This document shows positions 10,368-22,471 of a DNA stretch of 64,000 bases, piece by piece. Position 1 is the stretch's first letter; each line of letters starts with the position of its first letter. The position numbers were made by a program, and so were the translations under genes. The notes beneath the pieces are model-generated. The model searched no databases. It was not told the DNA's origin and saw only the letters and a program-made list of their open reading frames with translations. Origin of the DNA: Neisseria cinerea (lineage in GTDB: Bacteria; Pseudomonadota; Gammaproteobacteria; Burkholderiales; Neisseriaceae); the NCBI RefSeq assembly GCF_900475315.1, contig NZ_LS483369.1:1302001-1366000 (forward strand), read 5' to 3'.

Positions 10368-11459
10368 TCAGACGTTAAACAGGAAGTGCATCACATCGCC
10401 GTCTTGTACGACGTATTCTTTGCCTTCTACACGCATTTTGCCGGCTTCTTTGGCTTTTGCTTCGCCGCCTAAAGCGATGAAATCTTCGTAGGAGATAACT
10501 TGGGCACGGATGAAGCCACGTTCAAAGTCGGTGTGAATCACGCCGGCGGCTTGTGGCGCAGTGTCGCCTTTGTGGATGGTCCAAGCGCGGACCTCTTTGA
10601 CGCCGGCGGTGAAGTAGGTTTGCAGGCCCAAGAGGTCGTAGCCGGCACGAATGAGGCGGTTCAGGCCCGGTTCTTCCAAGCCCATTTCAGCGAGGAATTC
10701 GGCTTTTTCGTCGTCTTCCAATTCGGCGATTTCGCTTTCCATCGCGGCGCAAACGGCCACAACCGGGGCGTTTTCTTTTGCAGCCAATTCTTTCAGGCGG
10801 TCGAGGTGCGGATTGTTTTCAAAACCGTCTTCGGCAACGTTGCCCACATACATGGCAGGTTTGGCGGTGAGCAGGAACAGCGGTTTAAGCATGGCGAGTT
10901 CTTCCGCGTCCAAACCGAAGGAGCGGACGGGTTTGCCTTCGTCCAGATGCGGCAGCAGTTTTTTGCACAGATCGACCAGTTTTTGCGCGTCTTTGTCGCC
11001 TGAGCGTGCGCGTTTTTCTTCACGGACGATGGCTTTTTCGACGCTGGCCAAGTCAGCCAGTGCCAACTCGGTGCCGATGGTTTCGATGTCGGCAATCGGA
11101 TCGACTTTGCCTGCAACGTGAACGATGTTGTCGTCGTCAAAGCAACGTACAACGTTAACAATCGCGTCAGTCTCGCGGATGTTGGCGAGGAACTGGTTGC
11201 CCAGGCCTTCGCCTTTGCTCGCGCCTGCAACCAAACCGGCAATATCGACGAATTCGACGATGGCGGGCTGCATTTTTTGCGGATTGACGATTTTTGCCAA
11301 TTCGGCCATACGCGGATCGGGGACTTCAACAATGCCGACGTTGGGTTCGATGGTACAGAAAGGATAGTTTGCCGCTTCGATACCCGATTGGGTCAGCGCG
11401 TTAAAGAGGGTGGATTTGCCGACGTTGGGCAAACCGACGATGCCGCATTTCAAGCTCAT
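10368..11459 (-). CDS. ychF: Redox-regulated ATPase YchF (Obg-family)
   Basis: This 363-residue cytosolic P-loop protein belongs to the OLA1/YchF group, which prefers ATP over GTP and associates with ribosomes. The Walker A motif is GLPNVGKST at residues 8-16. Switch sequence [20 protein letters not shown] lies near 73-92. The C-terminal TGS domain is seen in the last 85 residues, ending [13 protein letters not shown]. The start follows CAGGAAA. Length and motifs match the family exactly. Confidence 0.96.
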   Translation of the reverse strand: MSLKCGIVGLPNVGKSTLFNALTQSGIEAANYPFCTIEPNVGIVEVPDPRMAELAKIVNPQKMQPAIVEFVDIAGLVAGASKGEGLGNQFLANIRETDAIVNVVRCFDDDNIVHVAGKVDPIADIETIGTELALADLASVEKAIVREEKRARSGDKDAQKLVDLCKKLLPHLDEGKPVRSFGLDAEELAMLKPLFLLTAKPAMYVGNVAEDGFENNPHLDRLKELAAKENAPVVAVCAAMESEIAELEDDEKAEFLAEMGLEEPGLNRLIRAGYDLLGLQTYFTAGVKEVRAWTIHKGDTAPQAAGVIHTDFERGFIRAQVISYEDFIALGGEAKAKEAGKMRVEGKEYVVQDGDVMHFLFNV

Positions 11460-11523
11460 GGTTTTTCCTGAAAATAGAGAAATTTAACGGAGAATTATAA
11501 CATATTGCCTCCAGCATCCTGCA

Positions 11524-11558
11524 AAAATGCCGTATGAAACAGCGTTCAGACGGCATTT
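11524..11558 (-). terminator. Terminator after the formate/nitrite channel gene
   Basis: An uptake sequence and a slightly degenerate partner (GCCGTATGAA) form a stem with a short loop. On the minus strand it is followed by TTTTGC, 12 bases after the channel gene stop. Confidence 0.7.
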
Positions 11559-11569
11559 CGGGTTTGGAC

Positions 11570-12364
11570 TCAAATCATATAATCGTCTTTAATCAGATGC
11601 TTGAAGGCGTAAAGATAAGATGCTGCCACAAATGACGAACCGCCGACGACATTACCCAAAAATACCGGAACCATATTGCTGAAAAACTGCCCCCAGGTAA
11701 TATCGGCCCCTGCAAAAATACCGGCCGGAATGATAAACATATTGGCGACAAAATGCTGTACACCAATTAAGACAAAAATCATTACGGGAAACCACATCGC
11801 CAAAATCCTGCCGGAAGTGTGTTTCGCGCCAAAATAAAACCAGATGCCCATGCAAACCATCCAGTTGCAGGCAATCGCCGATACAAAGGCGCGTCCGAAA
11901 TCCATATTGACTTTAGATTCGGCAATCGCCATTGTTTTGGCTGCCGCCGCGCCCTCAGCCAAACCGACATAATGTCCCAAGAAATACGCCATAAACAGCG
12001 CGCCGGCCAGATTGCCGATACTGACCAAAACCCAATTGCGTGCTAATTTTTTCATGCTGACCAATTTGGTCATGCGTCCGACCGTCATCAGCATCATATT
12101 GCCCGTTGCCAATTCGCCGCCGCCTATCAAGATACAAATCAAACAAATGGGGAAAACGCAGGCACCCAAAAGCGACGCCAGCCCGCCCCACTCCGCAGGG
12201 ATGCCGCTGACGACTTTTAAAAACGCCAGATAACCGAAACCGACATAACCGCCGCCGAGGAAGCTCAAAATCAACAGCATCTTAACGCTGAAATTAGATT
12301 TGGCCCGGCTTTTATTGATGGCATCTTGCAAAATTTCGTGGGGATATAAATCGCGCGTATCCAT
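11570..12364 (-). CDS. Formate/nitrite family channel (FocA/NirC type)
   Basis: This 264-residue inner-membrane protein has six hydrophobic segments and FNT-family signatures: GGGELATGNMM near residue 105, ACNWMVCMGIW near 180, and the pore-histidine motif QHFVANM near 210. Family members form pentameric channels for formate, nitrite or hydrosulfide. Substrate cannot be fixed from sequence, but the next gene upstream on the same strand, fhs, encodes formate-tetrahydrofolate ligase, which favours formate. A terminator-like hairpin separates the two, so co-transcription is uncertain. The start follows CAGGAG. Confidence 0.9.
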   Translation of the reverse strand: MDTRDLYPHEILQDAINKSRAKSNFSVKMLLILSFLGGGYVGFGYLAFLKVVSGIPAEWGGLASLLGACVFPICLICILIGGGELATGNMMLMTVGRMTKLVSMKKLARNWVLVSIGNLAGALFMAYFLGHYVGLAEGAAAAKTMAIAESKVNMDFGRAFVSAIACNWMVCMGIWFYFGAKHTSGRILAMWFPVMIFVLIGVQHFVANMFIIPAGIFAGADITWGQFFSNMVPVFLGNVVGGSSFVAASYLYAFKHLIKDDYMI

Positions 12365-12478
12365 TTAAACTCCTGACTGTTTGGTTACCTATAAATTTAC
12401 CCACTCTAACAAAGTGTCGTCAGGGCAGAAAATAATACTTTCTTGTATCTAAAGCTGTTTTGGTTATATAAATAAAAA

Positions 12479-12534
12479 TGCCGTCTGAAAAGTCGGTCGG
12501 GCTGACACTCCCTCCGACCACTTTCAGACGGCAT
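12479..12534. terminator. Long uptake-sequence hairpin after fhs
   Basis: ATGCCGTCTGAAA plus a following GTCGG block is mirrored by CCGAC plus TTTCAGACGGCAT, giving a stem of about 22 pairs. The minus-strand transcript from fhs runs into TTTTTAT. Confidence 0.8.
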
Positions 12535-12552
12535 CCGGTTTCAGAAAACCGT

Positions 12553-14229
12553 TCAGAACAAGCCGTGAATCACACCTTCTGCGTCCACATCAATTTTCTC
12601 GGCAGCCGGAACTTTCGGCAGACCCGGCATTTTCATCATATTGCCGCACAACGCAACGATGAAGCCTGCGCCTGCGGAAACAGTGATACCGCGCACGGTA
12701 ATGCGGAAGCCTTCGGGGCAGCCCAACAGTTTGGCGTTGTCGCTCAAAGAGTATTGGGTTTTCGCCATGCAGATCGGCATTTTGTCCAAGCCCAGTTTTT
12801 CCAGTGAAGCGATTTCAGCAGAAGCCTCTGCGCTGAAATCAACATCTTCCGCGCCGTACACTTTTTGGGCAATCGCACGGATTTTGTCTTTGATGCTCAA
12901 TTCGACATTGTAGGCGAAGCCGAAGTTATTCGGTTGGTTTTCGATGGCGTTGACGACTTTGTGCGCCAAGTCCGCACCACCCGCGCCGCCTTTGCCCCAT
13001 ACTTCGGTCAGGGAAACTTCAACGCCGTGTTCCGCGCAGGCTTTTTCAATCATGGCCAACTCGGCATCGGAGTCGGACACAAAGCGGTTGATGGCAACCA
13101 CCACTGGCAGGCCGAATACGTTTTTCAGGTTGGAAATGTGTTTCAGCAGATTAGGCAGGCCTTTTGCCAAGGCTTCGAGGTTTTCTTCGCCGAGGTTGGC
13201 ACGCTCCACGCCGCCGTTGTATTTCAAAGCGCGGACAGTGGTCACGACAACAGCCGCATCAGGTTTCAAATCAGCAAGGCGGCATTTGATGTCGCAGAAT
13301 TTTTCCGCGCCCAAATCCGCACCGAAGCCTGCTTCGGTTACGGCATAATCGGCAAGGTGTTTCGCCAAACGGGTGGCAGTTACAGAGTTACAGCCGTGGG
13401 CGATGTTGGCGAACGGGCCGCCGTGTACAAAGGCCGGAGTGCCTTCGATGGTTTGTACCAAGTTAGGCTTAATCGCATCTTTGAGCAATGCCGCCATCGC
13501 GCCATTCGCTTTCAAATCCTTGGCATAAACAGGGCTGCCGTCTTTGGCATAGGCGACAAGGATGTTGCCCAAACGCTCTTTCAAATCGCTGATGTCTTTG
13601 GCAAGGCAGAATACCGCCATCACTTCGGAAGCGACGGTGATGTCGAAGCCGTCAGGACGCATCACGCCGTCAACAGGCTTGCCCATGCCGTCGATGATGT
13701 TGCGTAACTGGCGGTCGTTCATATCGACCACGCGACGCCACAGCACACGTTTCGGATCGATGTTCAACTCGTTGCCTTGGTAGATATGGTTGTCGAGCAT
13801 GGCGGCGAGCAGGTTATTCGCCGCACCGATGGCGTGAAAGTCGCCGGTAAAGTGCAGGTTGATGTCTTCCATCGGCAAAACTTGGGCATAGCCGCCGCCT
13901 GCCGCACCACCTTTAACACCAAACACCGGACCCAAAGAAGGCTCGCGTAAAGCAATCACAGAGTCTTTGCCGATATGGCGCAATGCGTCCGCCAAACCGA
14001 TGGTTACGGTGGTTTTGCCTTCGCCCGCCGGAGTCGGATTAATGGCGGTAACCAAAATCAGACGGCCTTGTTTTTGTGGCAACTTGAATGCCTCAGCAGG
14101 ATTGATTTTGGCTTTGTAATGACCATAGGGCTCGATGTTGTCAACGTTCAAACCCAGCTTGGCGGCAATTTCGCCAATCGGGCGCATGGTGGAGGATTGG
14201 GCGATTTCAGCATCGGTTTTGAAGCTCAT
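12553..14229 (-). CDS. fhs: Formate-tetrahydrofolate ligase
   Basis: This 558-residue cytosolic enzyme makes 10-formyl-tetrahydrofolate from formate, ATP and tetrahydrofolate, feeding purine and fMet synthesis. The P-loop [13 protein letters not shown] is near residues 67-79, and [21 protein letters not shown] near 110-130 is a family hallmark. Length is the usual 555-560. The ATG follows AAAGGAAA. The downstream neighbour on the same strand is a formate/nitrite channel, suggesting import or balance of formate for this reaction. Confidence 0.96.
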   Translation of the reverse strand: MSFKTDAEIAQSSTMRPIGEIAAKLGLNVDNIEPYGHYKAKINPAEAFKLPQKQGRLILVTAINPTPAGEGKTTVTIGLADALRHIGKDSVIALREPSLGPVFGVKGGAAGGGYAQVLPMEDINLHFTGDFHAIGAANNLLAAMLDNHIYQGNELNIDPKRVLWRRVVDMNDRQLRNIIDGMGKPVDGVMRPDGFDITVASEVMAVFCLAKDISDLKERLGNILVAYAKDGSPVYAKDLKANGAMAALLKDAIKPNLVQTIEGTPAFVHGGPFANIAHGCNSVTATRLAKHLADYAVTEAGFGADLGAEKFCDIKCRLADLKPDAAVVVTTVRALKYNGGVERANLGEENLEALAKGLPNLLKHISNLKNVFGLPVVVAINRFVSDSDAELAMIEKACAEHGVEVSLTEVWGKGGAGGADLAHKVVNAIENQPNNFGFAYNVELSIKDKIRAIAQKVYGAEDVDFSAEASAEIASLEKLGLDKMPICMAKTQYSLSDNAKLLGCPEGFRITVRGITVSAGAGFIVALCGNMMKMPGLPKVPAAEKIDVDAEGVIHGLF

Positions 14230-14406
14230 GATTTTCCTTTATTGAGAGAGGGAAAGGCCGTCTGAAACAATACACTAAAGACGGCTGGAAGAAAAAGAAT
14301 ATTCGTTCTATTATAACGTTTTCCAAAGACAAACCGCAGTGAAAATTTTGATATTTCATCAACAAGCGGATTCATATTGTCAACAATTTGAAACAAAGGA
14401 AAAAAC

Positions 14407-14838
14407 ATGGGTAGCAACGCATGGCTGTTTTGGGCATTGGCATCGGCAGGCTTCGCCTCATTGACCGCCATCTTCGCCAAAATGGGTTTACAGGGTATAG
14501 ATTCAGATTTCGCCACCTTCATCCGCACCTTAGTCATCCTCGCCGCTTTGTTATTGTTTTTAACCTACACCGGCAAATGGCAGGGCGTAAGCGGCTTCAC
14601 GGGGCGCAACTGGACATTTCTGATTTTATCCGGACTCGCCACCGGCGCATCCTGGCTCGCCTACTTTAAAGCCCTGCAACTGGGCAACGCCTCGCAAGTC
14701 GCACCCGTCGACAAATTCAGCCTGGTTCTGGTCGCCCTGATGGCAGTAGTCTTCCTCGACGAACGCCCCAGTACGCAGGAATGGGTAGGCTTGGGACTGG
14801 TAACGGCAGGTGTATTGACGCTGGCGTTGAAGCGGTAA
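14407..14838 (+). CDS. Half-size EamA/DMT-family transporter
   Basis: This 143-residue hydrophobic protein has about five membrane segments and one EamA domain, whereas typical drug/metabolite transporters carry two. The domain ends with the canonical pattern VVFLDERPSTQEWVGLGLVT. Such half-size members probably work as dimers; the substrate is unknown. The ATG follows AAAGGA. It is divergent from fhs and convergent with sdaA, with which it shares a bidirectional uptake-sequence terminator. Confidence 0.85.
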   Translation: MGSNAWLFWALASAGFASLTAIFAKMGLQGIDSDFATFIRTLVILAALLLFLTYTGKWQGVSGFTGRNWTFLILSGLATGASWLAYFKALQLGNASQVAPVDKFSLVLVALMAVVFLDERPSTQEWVGLGLVTAGVLTLALKR

Positions 14839-14856
14839 ACCCACAAGAAATAAATG

Positions 14857-14892
14857 AAATGCCGTCTGAAAAACTGTTTTCAGACGGCATTT
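14857..14892. terminator. Bidirectional terminator between EamA gene and sdaA
   Basis: A perfect inverted repeat of AAATGCCGTCTGAAAA around a three-base loop lies between convergent genes. Confidence 0.85.
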
Positions 14893-14908
14893 CCGTTTCT
14901 GTCCATCC

Positions 14909-16294
14909 TCAGCACTCAACCACGCGCACGGATACGGGGATGGCTTTTTTCTGGAGTGTGGCGGCGAGTCCGGCGAGCGAGGTTTCTTTGTAGGTCGCCT
15001 TCATATCCCGACCGGTCTGCAACATGGTTTGGATGACTTCGTCGAGCGAGACTTTCTTGTCCGTGCCGTCTTCCAATAATGCTAGGGTGGCAAGCTTAAG
15101 AGCTTTTTCGGCGGCTATGCCGTTGCGTTCGATGCAGGGGATTTGCACCAGTCCGCCGACGGGGTCGCAAGTCAGACCCAGATGGTGTTCCATCGCCATT
15201 TCGGCTGCGTTTTCCACTTGTTTGGGCGTACCGCCGATAACTTCGGCGTATGCGCCCGCCGCCATCGAACACGCTACGCCGACTTCTCCCTGACAACCGA
15301 CATCCGCACCGGAAATAGAGGCGTTGGTTTTATACAGGATGCCGATTGCGCCTGCGGTGAGCAGGAAGTTTTCGACACGCTCCTGAGTGGCGTGTGGATT
15401 GAACTTGCGGAAATAGTGCAATACTGCGGGAATAATGCCTGCCGCGCCGTTGGTCGGGGCGGTAACGACGCGTCCACCGGCGGCGTTTTCTTCGTTGACC
15501 GCCATGGCGTACACCATCGGCCAAAGCTGGGTGTTGACGATTTCGGTTTCGCGCAGGACTTTAAGCTTGGCGGCAAGCTGCGGGGCGCGGCGGCGGACGT
15601 TCAATCCGCCGGGCAGTTCGCCGTCTGCCGCCAAACCGCGCTTGATGCAGCCTTCCATAACCTCGGCAACACCGGCAACACGGCGGCGTATTTCGGCTTC
15701 GCTGCATCCGGCAAGCGCAGCCTCGTTTGCCAACACGGCTTCGGAAATATCCAGCTGGTTCAGACGGCATTGGGCAAGCAGCTCGGCACAACTGTTGTAA
15801 GGATAAGGAACGGTTTTTTCCGTTTCCGCCTGCCGGTCAAAATCTTCTTCGGTAACGACAAACCCGCCGCCGACCGAATAATAAACCTGCTCCTTCAAGA
15901 CTGCCCTGTCTGAAGCATAGGCGGTGAAACGCAGGCCGTTCGGATGTTTGGGCAGCACTTGGTCGCCGAGTATATGCAAATCGTGCCGGGGGTCGAACAC
16001 AATTTCATTTCCGTTAAGCAGCAGGATATGCCGGGAGCGGATACGCTCGAGGCGGTCGGGAATGTCGGCAAGCGGAATATCGTGCGGCAGGCTGCCTTCC
16101 AAACCGAGCATCAGCGCGTCAAACGTACCGTGCCCTCGCCCTGTCAGTGCAAGCGAGCCGTAAATGCCGATGGCAATGCGGGCGGTTTGCACACTCAAAC
16201 CTGCGGCGAAGGCGGCGGCAGCCTTCATCGGGCCGACGGTATGCGAGCTGGAAGGCCCGATACCGATTTTAAAAATATCAAAAATACTGATCAT
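14909..16294 (-). CDS. sdaA: L-serine ammonia-lyase (iron-sulfur type)
   Basis: This 461-residue enzyme deaminates L-serine to pyruvate using a [4Fe-4S] cluster. The N-terminal regulatory beta domain covers about residues 1-160 ([16 protein letters not shown] near 12-27). The catalytic alpha domain carries cysteines in [12 protein letters not shown] and in [14 protein letters not shown], the pattern of bacterial serine dehydratases. Length matches single-chain SdaA/SdaB. It lies downstream of gyrB on the opposite side of a spacer and converges on the EamA-type gene. Confidence 0.95.
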   Translation of the reverse strand: MISIFDIFKIGIGPSSSHTVGPMKAAAAFAAGLSVQTARIAIGIYGSLALTGRGHGTFDALMLGLEGSLPHDIPLADIPDRLERIRSRHILLLNGNEIVFDPRHDLHILGDQVLPKHPNGLRFTAYASDRAVLKEQVYYSVGGGFVVTEEDFDRQAETEKTVPYPYNSCAELLAQCRLNQLDISEAVLANEAALAGCSEAEIRRRVAGVAEVMEGCIKRGLAADGELPGGLNVRRRAPQLAAKLKVLRETEIVNTQLWPMVYAMAVNEENAAGGRVVTAPTNGAAGIIPAVLHYFRKFNPHATQERVENFLLTAGAIGILYKTNASISGADVGCQGEVGVACSMAAGAYAEVIGGTPKQVENAAEMAMEHHLGLTCDPVGGLVQIPCIERNGIAAEKALKLATLALLEDGTDKKVSLDEVIQTMLQTGRDMKATYKETSLAGLAATLQKKAIPVSVRVVEC

Positions 16295-16345
16295 ATTTTA
16301 CTCCGACGGTTTTTTCAGACGGTATGGGTTCCGTTTGACAAACCA

Positions 16346-16379
16346 AAAAGGAGACGCGGCACGATGCCCGTCTCCTTTT
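16346..16379 (-). terminator. gyrB terminator
   Basis: AAAAGGAGACG pairs with CGTCTCCTTTT across an 11-12 base loop; the minus-strand product ends in a T tract 12 bases past the gyrB stop. It is one of the few terminators here not built from uptake sequences. Confidence 0.85.
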
Positions 16380-16390
16380 GTAATTTTTAC

Positions 16391-18856
<2,466 letters not shown>

Positions 18857-19052
18857 TTACGGCATATATTGTTGTGCATTATAGCTGATTTTACCGCCCT
18901 ATTCAGCGTTATTCGTATTAGTGTGCCGCCGGGAAAAGATGAAACGGTACATTTGCCTCCGGCATCAGGTCGGGGATTTTCCCGTAAAGTGGCAAAAGCG
19001 TTTTTTTGCCACTAAAATCTACGTCCTATACTTTTCAGACAGGAACAGGGAC

Positions 19053-19934
19053 ATGGAAATATGGAATATGCTGGACAACTGGCTCGACGCCGTCCCGATA
19101 CGCGGAGAGGCGGTCGAATCCGTGGCGATGGTCACGGCTTTGCTGCTGGCGCGCGCCCTCCTGCTGAACGTCCACTTCAAACGGCATCCGGATTTCAGCA
19201 TAGAGAGCAAACGGCGGTTTTTGGTGGTCAGCCGTAATGTAACGCTGTTGCTGGTACTGTTCGGACTTGCCGCAATCTGGGCCGCGCAGATTCAGACGCT
19301 TGCTTTGTCGATGTTTGCGGTGGCTGCGGCCGTTGTCGTAGCGACAAAAGAACTGATTATGTGTCTGTCGGGCAGTATTTTGCGGTCGGCGACAAAGCAG
19401 TACTCGGTCGGAGACTATATCGAAGTCAACGGTTTGCGCGGACGCGTCGTCGACATCAATCTCCTCAATACCCTGATGATGCAGGTCGGCCCGAATCCCC
19501 TGGTAGGGCAGCTTTCGGGCAAGACGCTGTCGTTCCCCAACAGCCTCCTGCTGAACCATTCTGTCCGGCGCGACAATATTTTGGGCGACTATGTTATCCA
19601 TACGGCAGAAATTCCCGTACCCATCCATTTGGATTCGGATGAAATCGTATGCCGTCTGAAAGCCGTACTCGAACCGATGTGTACGCCCTACGTACCCGCC
19701 ATCCAGCGGCATTTGGAAAACGTGCAGGCAGAAAAACTGTTTATTACGCCCGCCGCCAGACCGCGCGTTACCCGCGTGCCGCACGATGATAAGGTGTACC
19801 ACATCATTGTCCGTTTCGCCTCCCCCGTTTCAAAGCGGCTAGAAATCCAACAGGCCGTCATGGATGAGTTTTTGCGCGTACAATACCGCCTGTTGAATCC
19901 CCGGCCGCAACAGGCCGCCCATAAAGAACTTTAA
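19053..19934 (+). CDS. MscS-family mechanosensitive channel
   Basis: This 293-residue inner-membrane protein likely releases solutes on osmotic downshock. Hydrophobic segments lie near residues 20-35, 60-80 and 82-110; the last is the pore-lining helix (FAVAAAVVVATKELIMCLSG). The beta domain follows with YSVGDYIEVNGLRGRVVDINLL, the most conserved MscS region, then an alpha/beta C-terminal domain. The ATG at 19053 is preferred over earlier in-frame starts because AACAGG lies directly upstream and the protein then begins with a normal periplasmic/TM1 region. Divergent from gyrB, followed by prlC. Confidence 0.9.
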   Translation: MEIWNMLDNWLDAVPIRGEAVESVAMVTALLLARALLLNVHFKRHPDFSIESKRRFLVVSRNVTLLLVLFGLAAIWAAQIQTLALSMFAVAAAVVVATKELIMCLSGSILRSATKQYSVGDYIEVNGLRGRVVDINLLNTLMMQVGPNPLVGQLSGKTLSFPNSLLLNHSVRRDNILGDYVIHTAEIPVPIHLDSDEIVCRLKAVLEPMCTPYVPAIQRHLENVQAEKLFITPAARPRVTRVPHDDKVYHIIVRFASPVSKRLEIQQAVMDEFLRVQYRLLNPRPQQAAHKEL

Positions 19935-19959
19935 CTTTTCCCATCCGGCACCATTTCCG

Positions 19960-19994
19960 GCTTCAGACGGCATATTGCCGATATGCCGTCTGAA
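19960..19994. terminator. Perfect inverted uptake-sequence pair between mscS and prlC
   Basis: CTTCAGACGGCATAT is mirrored exactly around a five-base loop. No T tract follows, so termination may be weak and prlC may partly be read from the upstream gene. Confidence 0.55.
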
Positions 19995-20018
19995 GCACAA
20001 CACACAAAGGAACCCGAC

Positions 20019-22055
20019 ATGAACGACAACGTACTGCTCCATTTGGGCGAAGAACCCCGTTTCGACGCCATCCAAACCGCCGACATCAAACCCGCCCTGC
20101 AAACCGCCATCGCCGAAGCGCGCGCGCAGATTGCCGAAGTCAAAGCACAAACACACACCGACTGGGCGAACACCGTCGAGCGTCTGACCGGCATCACCGA
20201 GCGCGTCGGCAGGATTTGGGGCGTCGTGTCGCACCTCAACTCCGTCGTCGACACGCCCGAACTGCGCGTCGTCTATAACGAACTGATGCCCGAAATCACC
20301 GTCTTCTTCACCGAAATCGGACAAGACATCGAGCTGTACAACCGCTTTAAAACCATCAAAAACTCCCCCGAATTCGACACCCTCTCTCCCGCACAAAAAA
20401 CCAAGCTCAACCACGACCTGCGCGATTTCGTCCTCAGCGGCGCGGAATTACCGCCCGAACAGCAGGCAGAACTGGCAAAACTGCAAACCGAAGGCGCGCA
20501 ACTCTCCGCCAAATTCTCGCAAAACGTCTTAGACGCGACCGACGCCTTCGCCCTCTACTTCGACGACGCCGCACCGCTTGCCGGCATTCCCGAAGACTCG
20601 CTCGCCATGTTCGCCGCCGCCGCGCAAAGCGAAGGCAAATCAGGCTACAAAATCGGCTTGCAGATTCCGCACTACCTCGCCGTCATCCAATACGCCGACA
20701 ACCGCGAACTGCGCGAACAAATCTACCGCGCCTACGTTACCCGCGCCAGCGAACTGTCAGACGACAGCAAATTCGACAACACCGCCAACATCAACCGCAC
20801 GCTCGAAAACGCCCTGCAAACCGCCAAACTACTCGGCTTCAAAAACTACGCCGAGCTATCATTGGCAACCAAAATGGCGGATACACCCGAACAAGTCCTC
20901 ACCTTCCTGCACGACCTCGCCCGCCGCGCCAAACCCTACGCCGAAAAAGACCTCGCCGAAGTCAAAGCATTCGCCCGCGATCGCCTGAACCTCGCCGACC
21001 CGCAGCCGTGGGATTTGAGCTACGCCGGCGAAAAACTGCGCGAAGCCAAATACGCATTCAGCGAAACCGAAGTCAAAAAATACTTCCCCGTCGGCAAAGT
21101 TCTGGCAGGCCTGTTCGCCCAAATCAAAAAACTCTACGGCATCGGATTCGCCGAAAAAACCGTTCCCGTCTGGCACAAAGACGTGCGCTACTTTGAGTTG
21201 GAGCAAAACGGCAAAACCATAGGCGGCGTCTATATGGACCTCTACGCCCGCGAAGGCAAACGCGGCGGCGCATGGATGAACGACTACAAAGGCCGCCGCC
21301 GCTTCGCCGACAGCACGCTGCAACTGCCCACCGCCTACCTCGTCTGCAACTTCACCCCGCCCGTCGGCTGCAAAGAAGCCCGCTTGAGCCATGACGAAAT
21401 CCTCACTCTCTTCCACGAAACCGGCCACGGCCTGCACCACCTGCTCACCCAAGTGGACGAACTGGGCGTATCCGGCATCAACGGCGTCGAGTGGGACGCC
21501 GTCGAGCTGCCTAGCCAGTTTATGGAAAACTTCGTCTGGGAATACGACGTCTTGGCACAAATGTCCGCCCACGAAGAAACCGGCGTTCCCCTGCCGAAAG
21601 AACTCTTCGACAAAATGCTCGCCGCCAAAAACTTCCAGCGCGGTATGTTCCTCGTCCGCCAGATGGAATTCGCCCTCTTCGACATGACTATTTACAGTGA
21701 AAGCGACGAATGCCGTCTGAAAAACTGGCAACAGGTTTTAGACAGCGTGCGCAAAGAAGTCGCCGTCATCCAACCGCCCGAATACAACCGCTTCGCCAAC
21801 AGCTTCGGCCACATCTTCGCCGGCGGCTATTCCGCAGGCTATTACAGCTACGCATGGGCGGAAGTCCTCAGCGCCGATGCCTACGCCGCCTTTGAAGAAA
21901 GCGACGACGTCGCCGCCACAGGCAAACGCTTCTGGCAGGAAATCCTCGCCGTCGGCGGCTCCCGCAGCGCGGCAGAATCCTTCAAAGTCTTCCGCGGACG
22001 CGAACCGAGCATAGACGCACTCTTGCGCCACAGCGGCTTCGACAACGCGGCTTGA
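20019..22055 (+). CDS. prlC: Oligopeptidase A (M3 zinc metallopeptidase)
   Basis: This 678-residue cytosolic peptidase degrades oligopeptides, including cleaved signal peptides in other bacteria. The zinc motif HETGH lies in FHETGHGLHHLL near residue 465, with the third ligand Glu in the following GINGVEWDAVELPSQ segment. Length matches OpdA/PrlC (about 680). The ATG at 20019 follows AAAGGAAC; an in-frame ATG 12 codons earlier lies inside an uptake sequence and was rejected. An uptake sequence is also embedded in the coding region near 21709, read as ECRLKN. Confidence 0.95.
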   Translation: MNDNVLLHLGEEPRFDAIQTADIKPALQTAIAEARAQIAEVKAQTHTDWANTVERLTGITERVGRIWGVVSHLNSVVDTPELRVVYNELMPEITVFFTEIGQDIELYNRFKTIKNSPEFDTLSPAQKTKLNHDLRDFVLSGAELPPEQQAELAKLQTEGAQLSAKFSQNVLDATDAFALYFDDAAPLAGIPEDSLAMFAAAAQSEGKSGYKIGLQIPHYLAVIQYADNRELREQIYRAYVTRASELSDDSKFDNTANINRTLENALQTAKLLGFKNYAELSLATKMADTPEQVLTFLHDLARRAKPYAEKDLAEVKAFARDRLNLADPQPWDLSYAGEKLREAKYAFSETEVKKYFPVGKVLAGLFAQIKKLYGIGFAEKTVPVWHKDVRYFELEQNGKTIGGVYMDLYAREGKRGGAWMNDYKGRRRFADSTLQLPTAYLVCNFTPPVGCKEARLSHDEILTLFHETGHGLHHLLTQVDELGVSGINGVEWDAVELPSQFMENFVWEYDVLAQMSAHEETGVPLPKELFDKMLAAKNFQRGMFLVRQMEFALFDMTIYSESDECRLKNWQQVLDSVRKEVAVIQPPEYNRFANSFGHIFAGGYSAGYYSYAWAEVLSADAYAAFEESDDVAATGKRFWQEILAVGGSRSAAESFKVFRGREPSIDALLRHSGFDNAA

Positions 22056-22071
22056 TCGATGTGAACAAAAA

Positions 22072-22110
22072 ATGCCGTCTGAAACAATCAAACAGTGTTT
22101 CAGACGGCAT
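22072..22110 (+). terminator. prlC terminator
   Basis: Inverted uptake sequences (ATGCCGTCTGAAAC and complement) flank a loop of about 11 bases, 16 bases after the prlC stop. Confidence 0.75.
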
Positions 22111-22164
22111 CAGCATTTGCGCGGTTTCGCCATTTTCACAAAAACAGTAAGCCAAAATCCCGTC

Positions 22165-22184
22165 ATTCCCGCGCAGGCGGGAAT
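22165..22184. repeat. dRS3 repeat
   Basis: ATTCCC-N8-GGGAAT, the 20-bp neisserial dRS3 consensus, is present exactly. Related half-sites (GTGGGAATGACGG) recur near 22259 and 22331, giving a small degenerate repeat array between prlC and ccp. The 416-base spacer holds no gene. Confidence 0.85.
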
Positions 22185-22415
22185 GACGGGATTTGTCCGC
22201 ACGGAAACTTATCGGGTAAAACGGTTTCCTTAACCCTGAGTCCTAGATTCTCACTTTCGTGGGAATGACGGAATATAAGTTCCCATACCGATTTGAATCG
22301 ATGAGGATAGTGTGGATTCGGTGGGAATGACGGCATATTTTTGTATCTGGTATAAAAGATCGTTTGAAATCTTTTCAGGTGTAGGGTGGATACGTATCTG
22401 ACGCGACGAAATATA

Positions 22416-22455
22416 AAATGCCGTCTGAAACAGATTCCCGTTTCAGACGGCATTT
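22416..22455 (-). terminator. ccp terminator
   Basis: AAATGCCGTCTGAAAC and its complement flank an eight-base loop, 16 bases after the ccp stop on the minus strand. Confidence 0.8.
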
Positions 22456-22471
22456 CTGCGTACCGGCCGGA

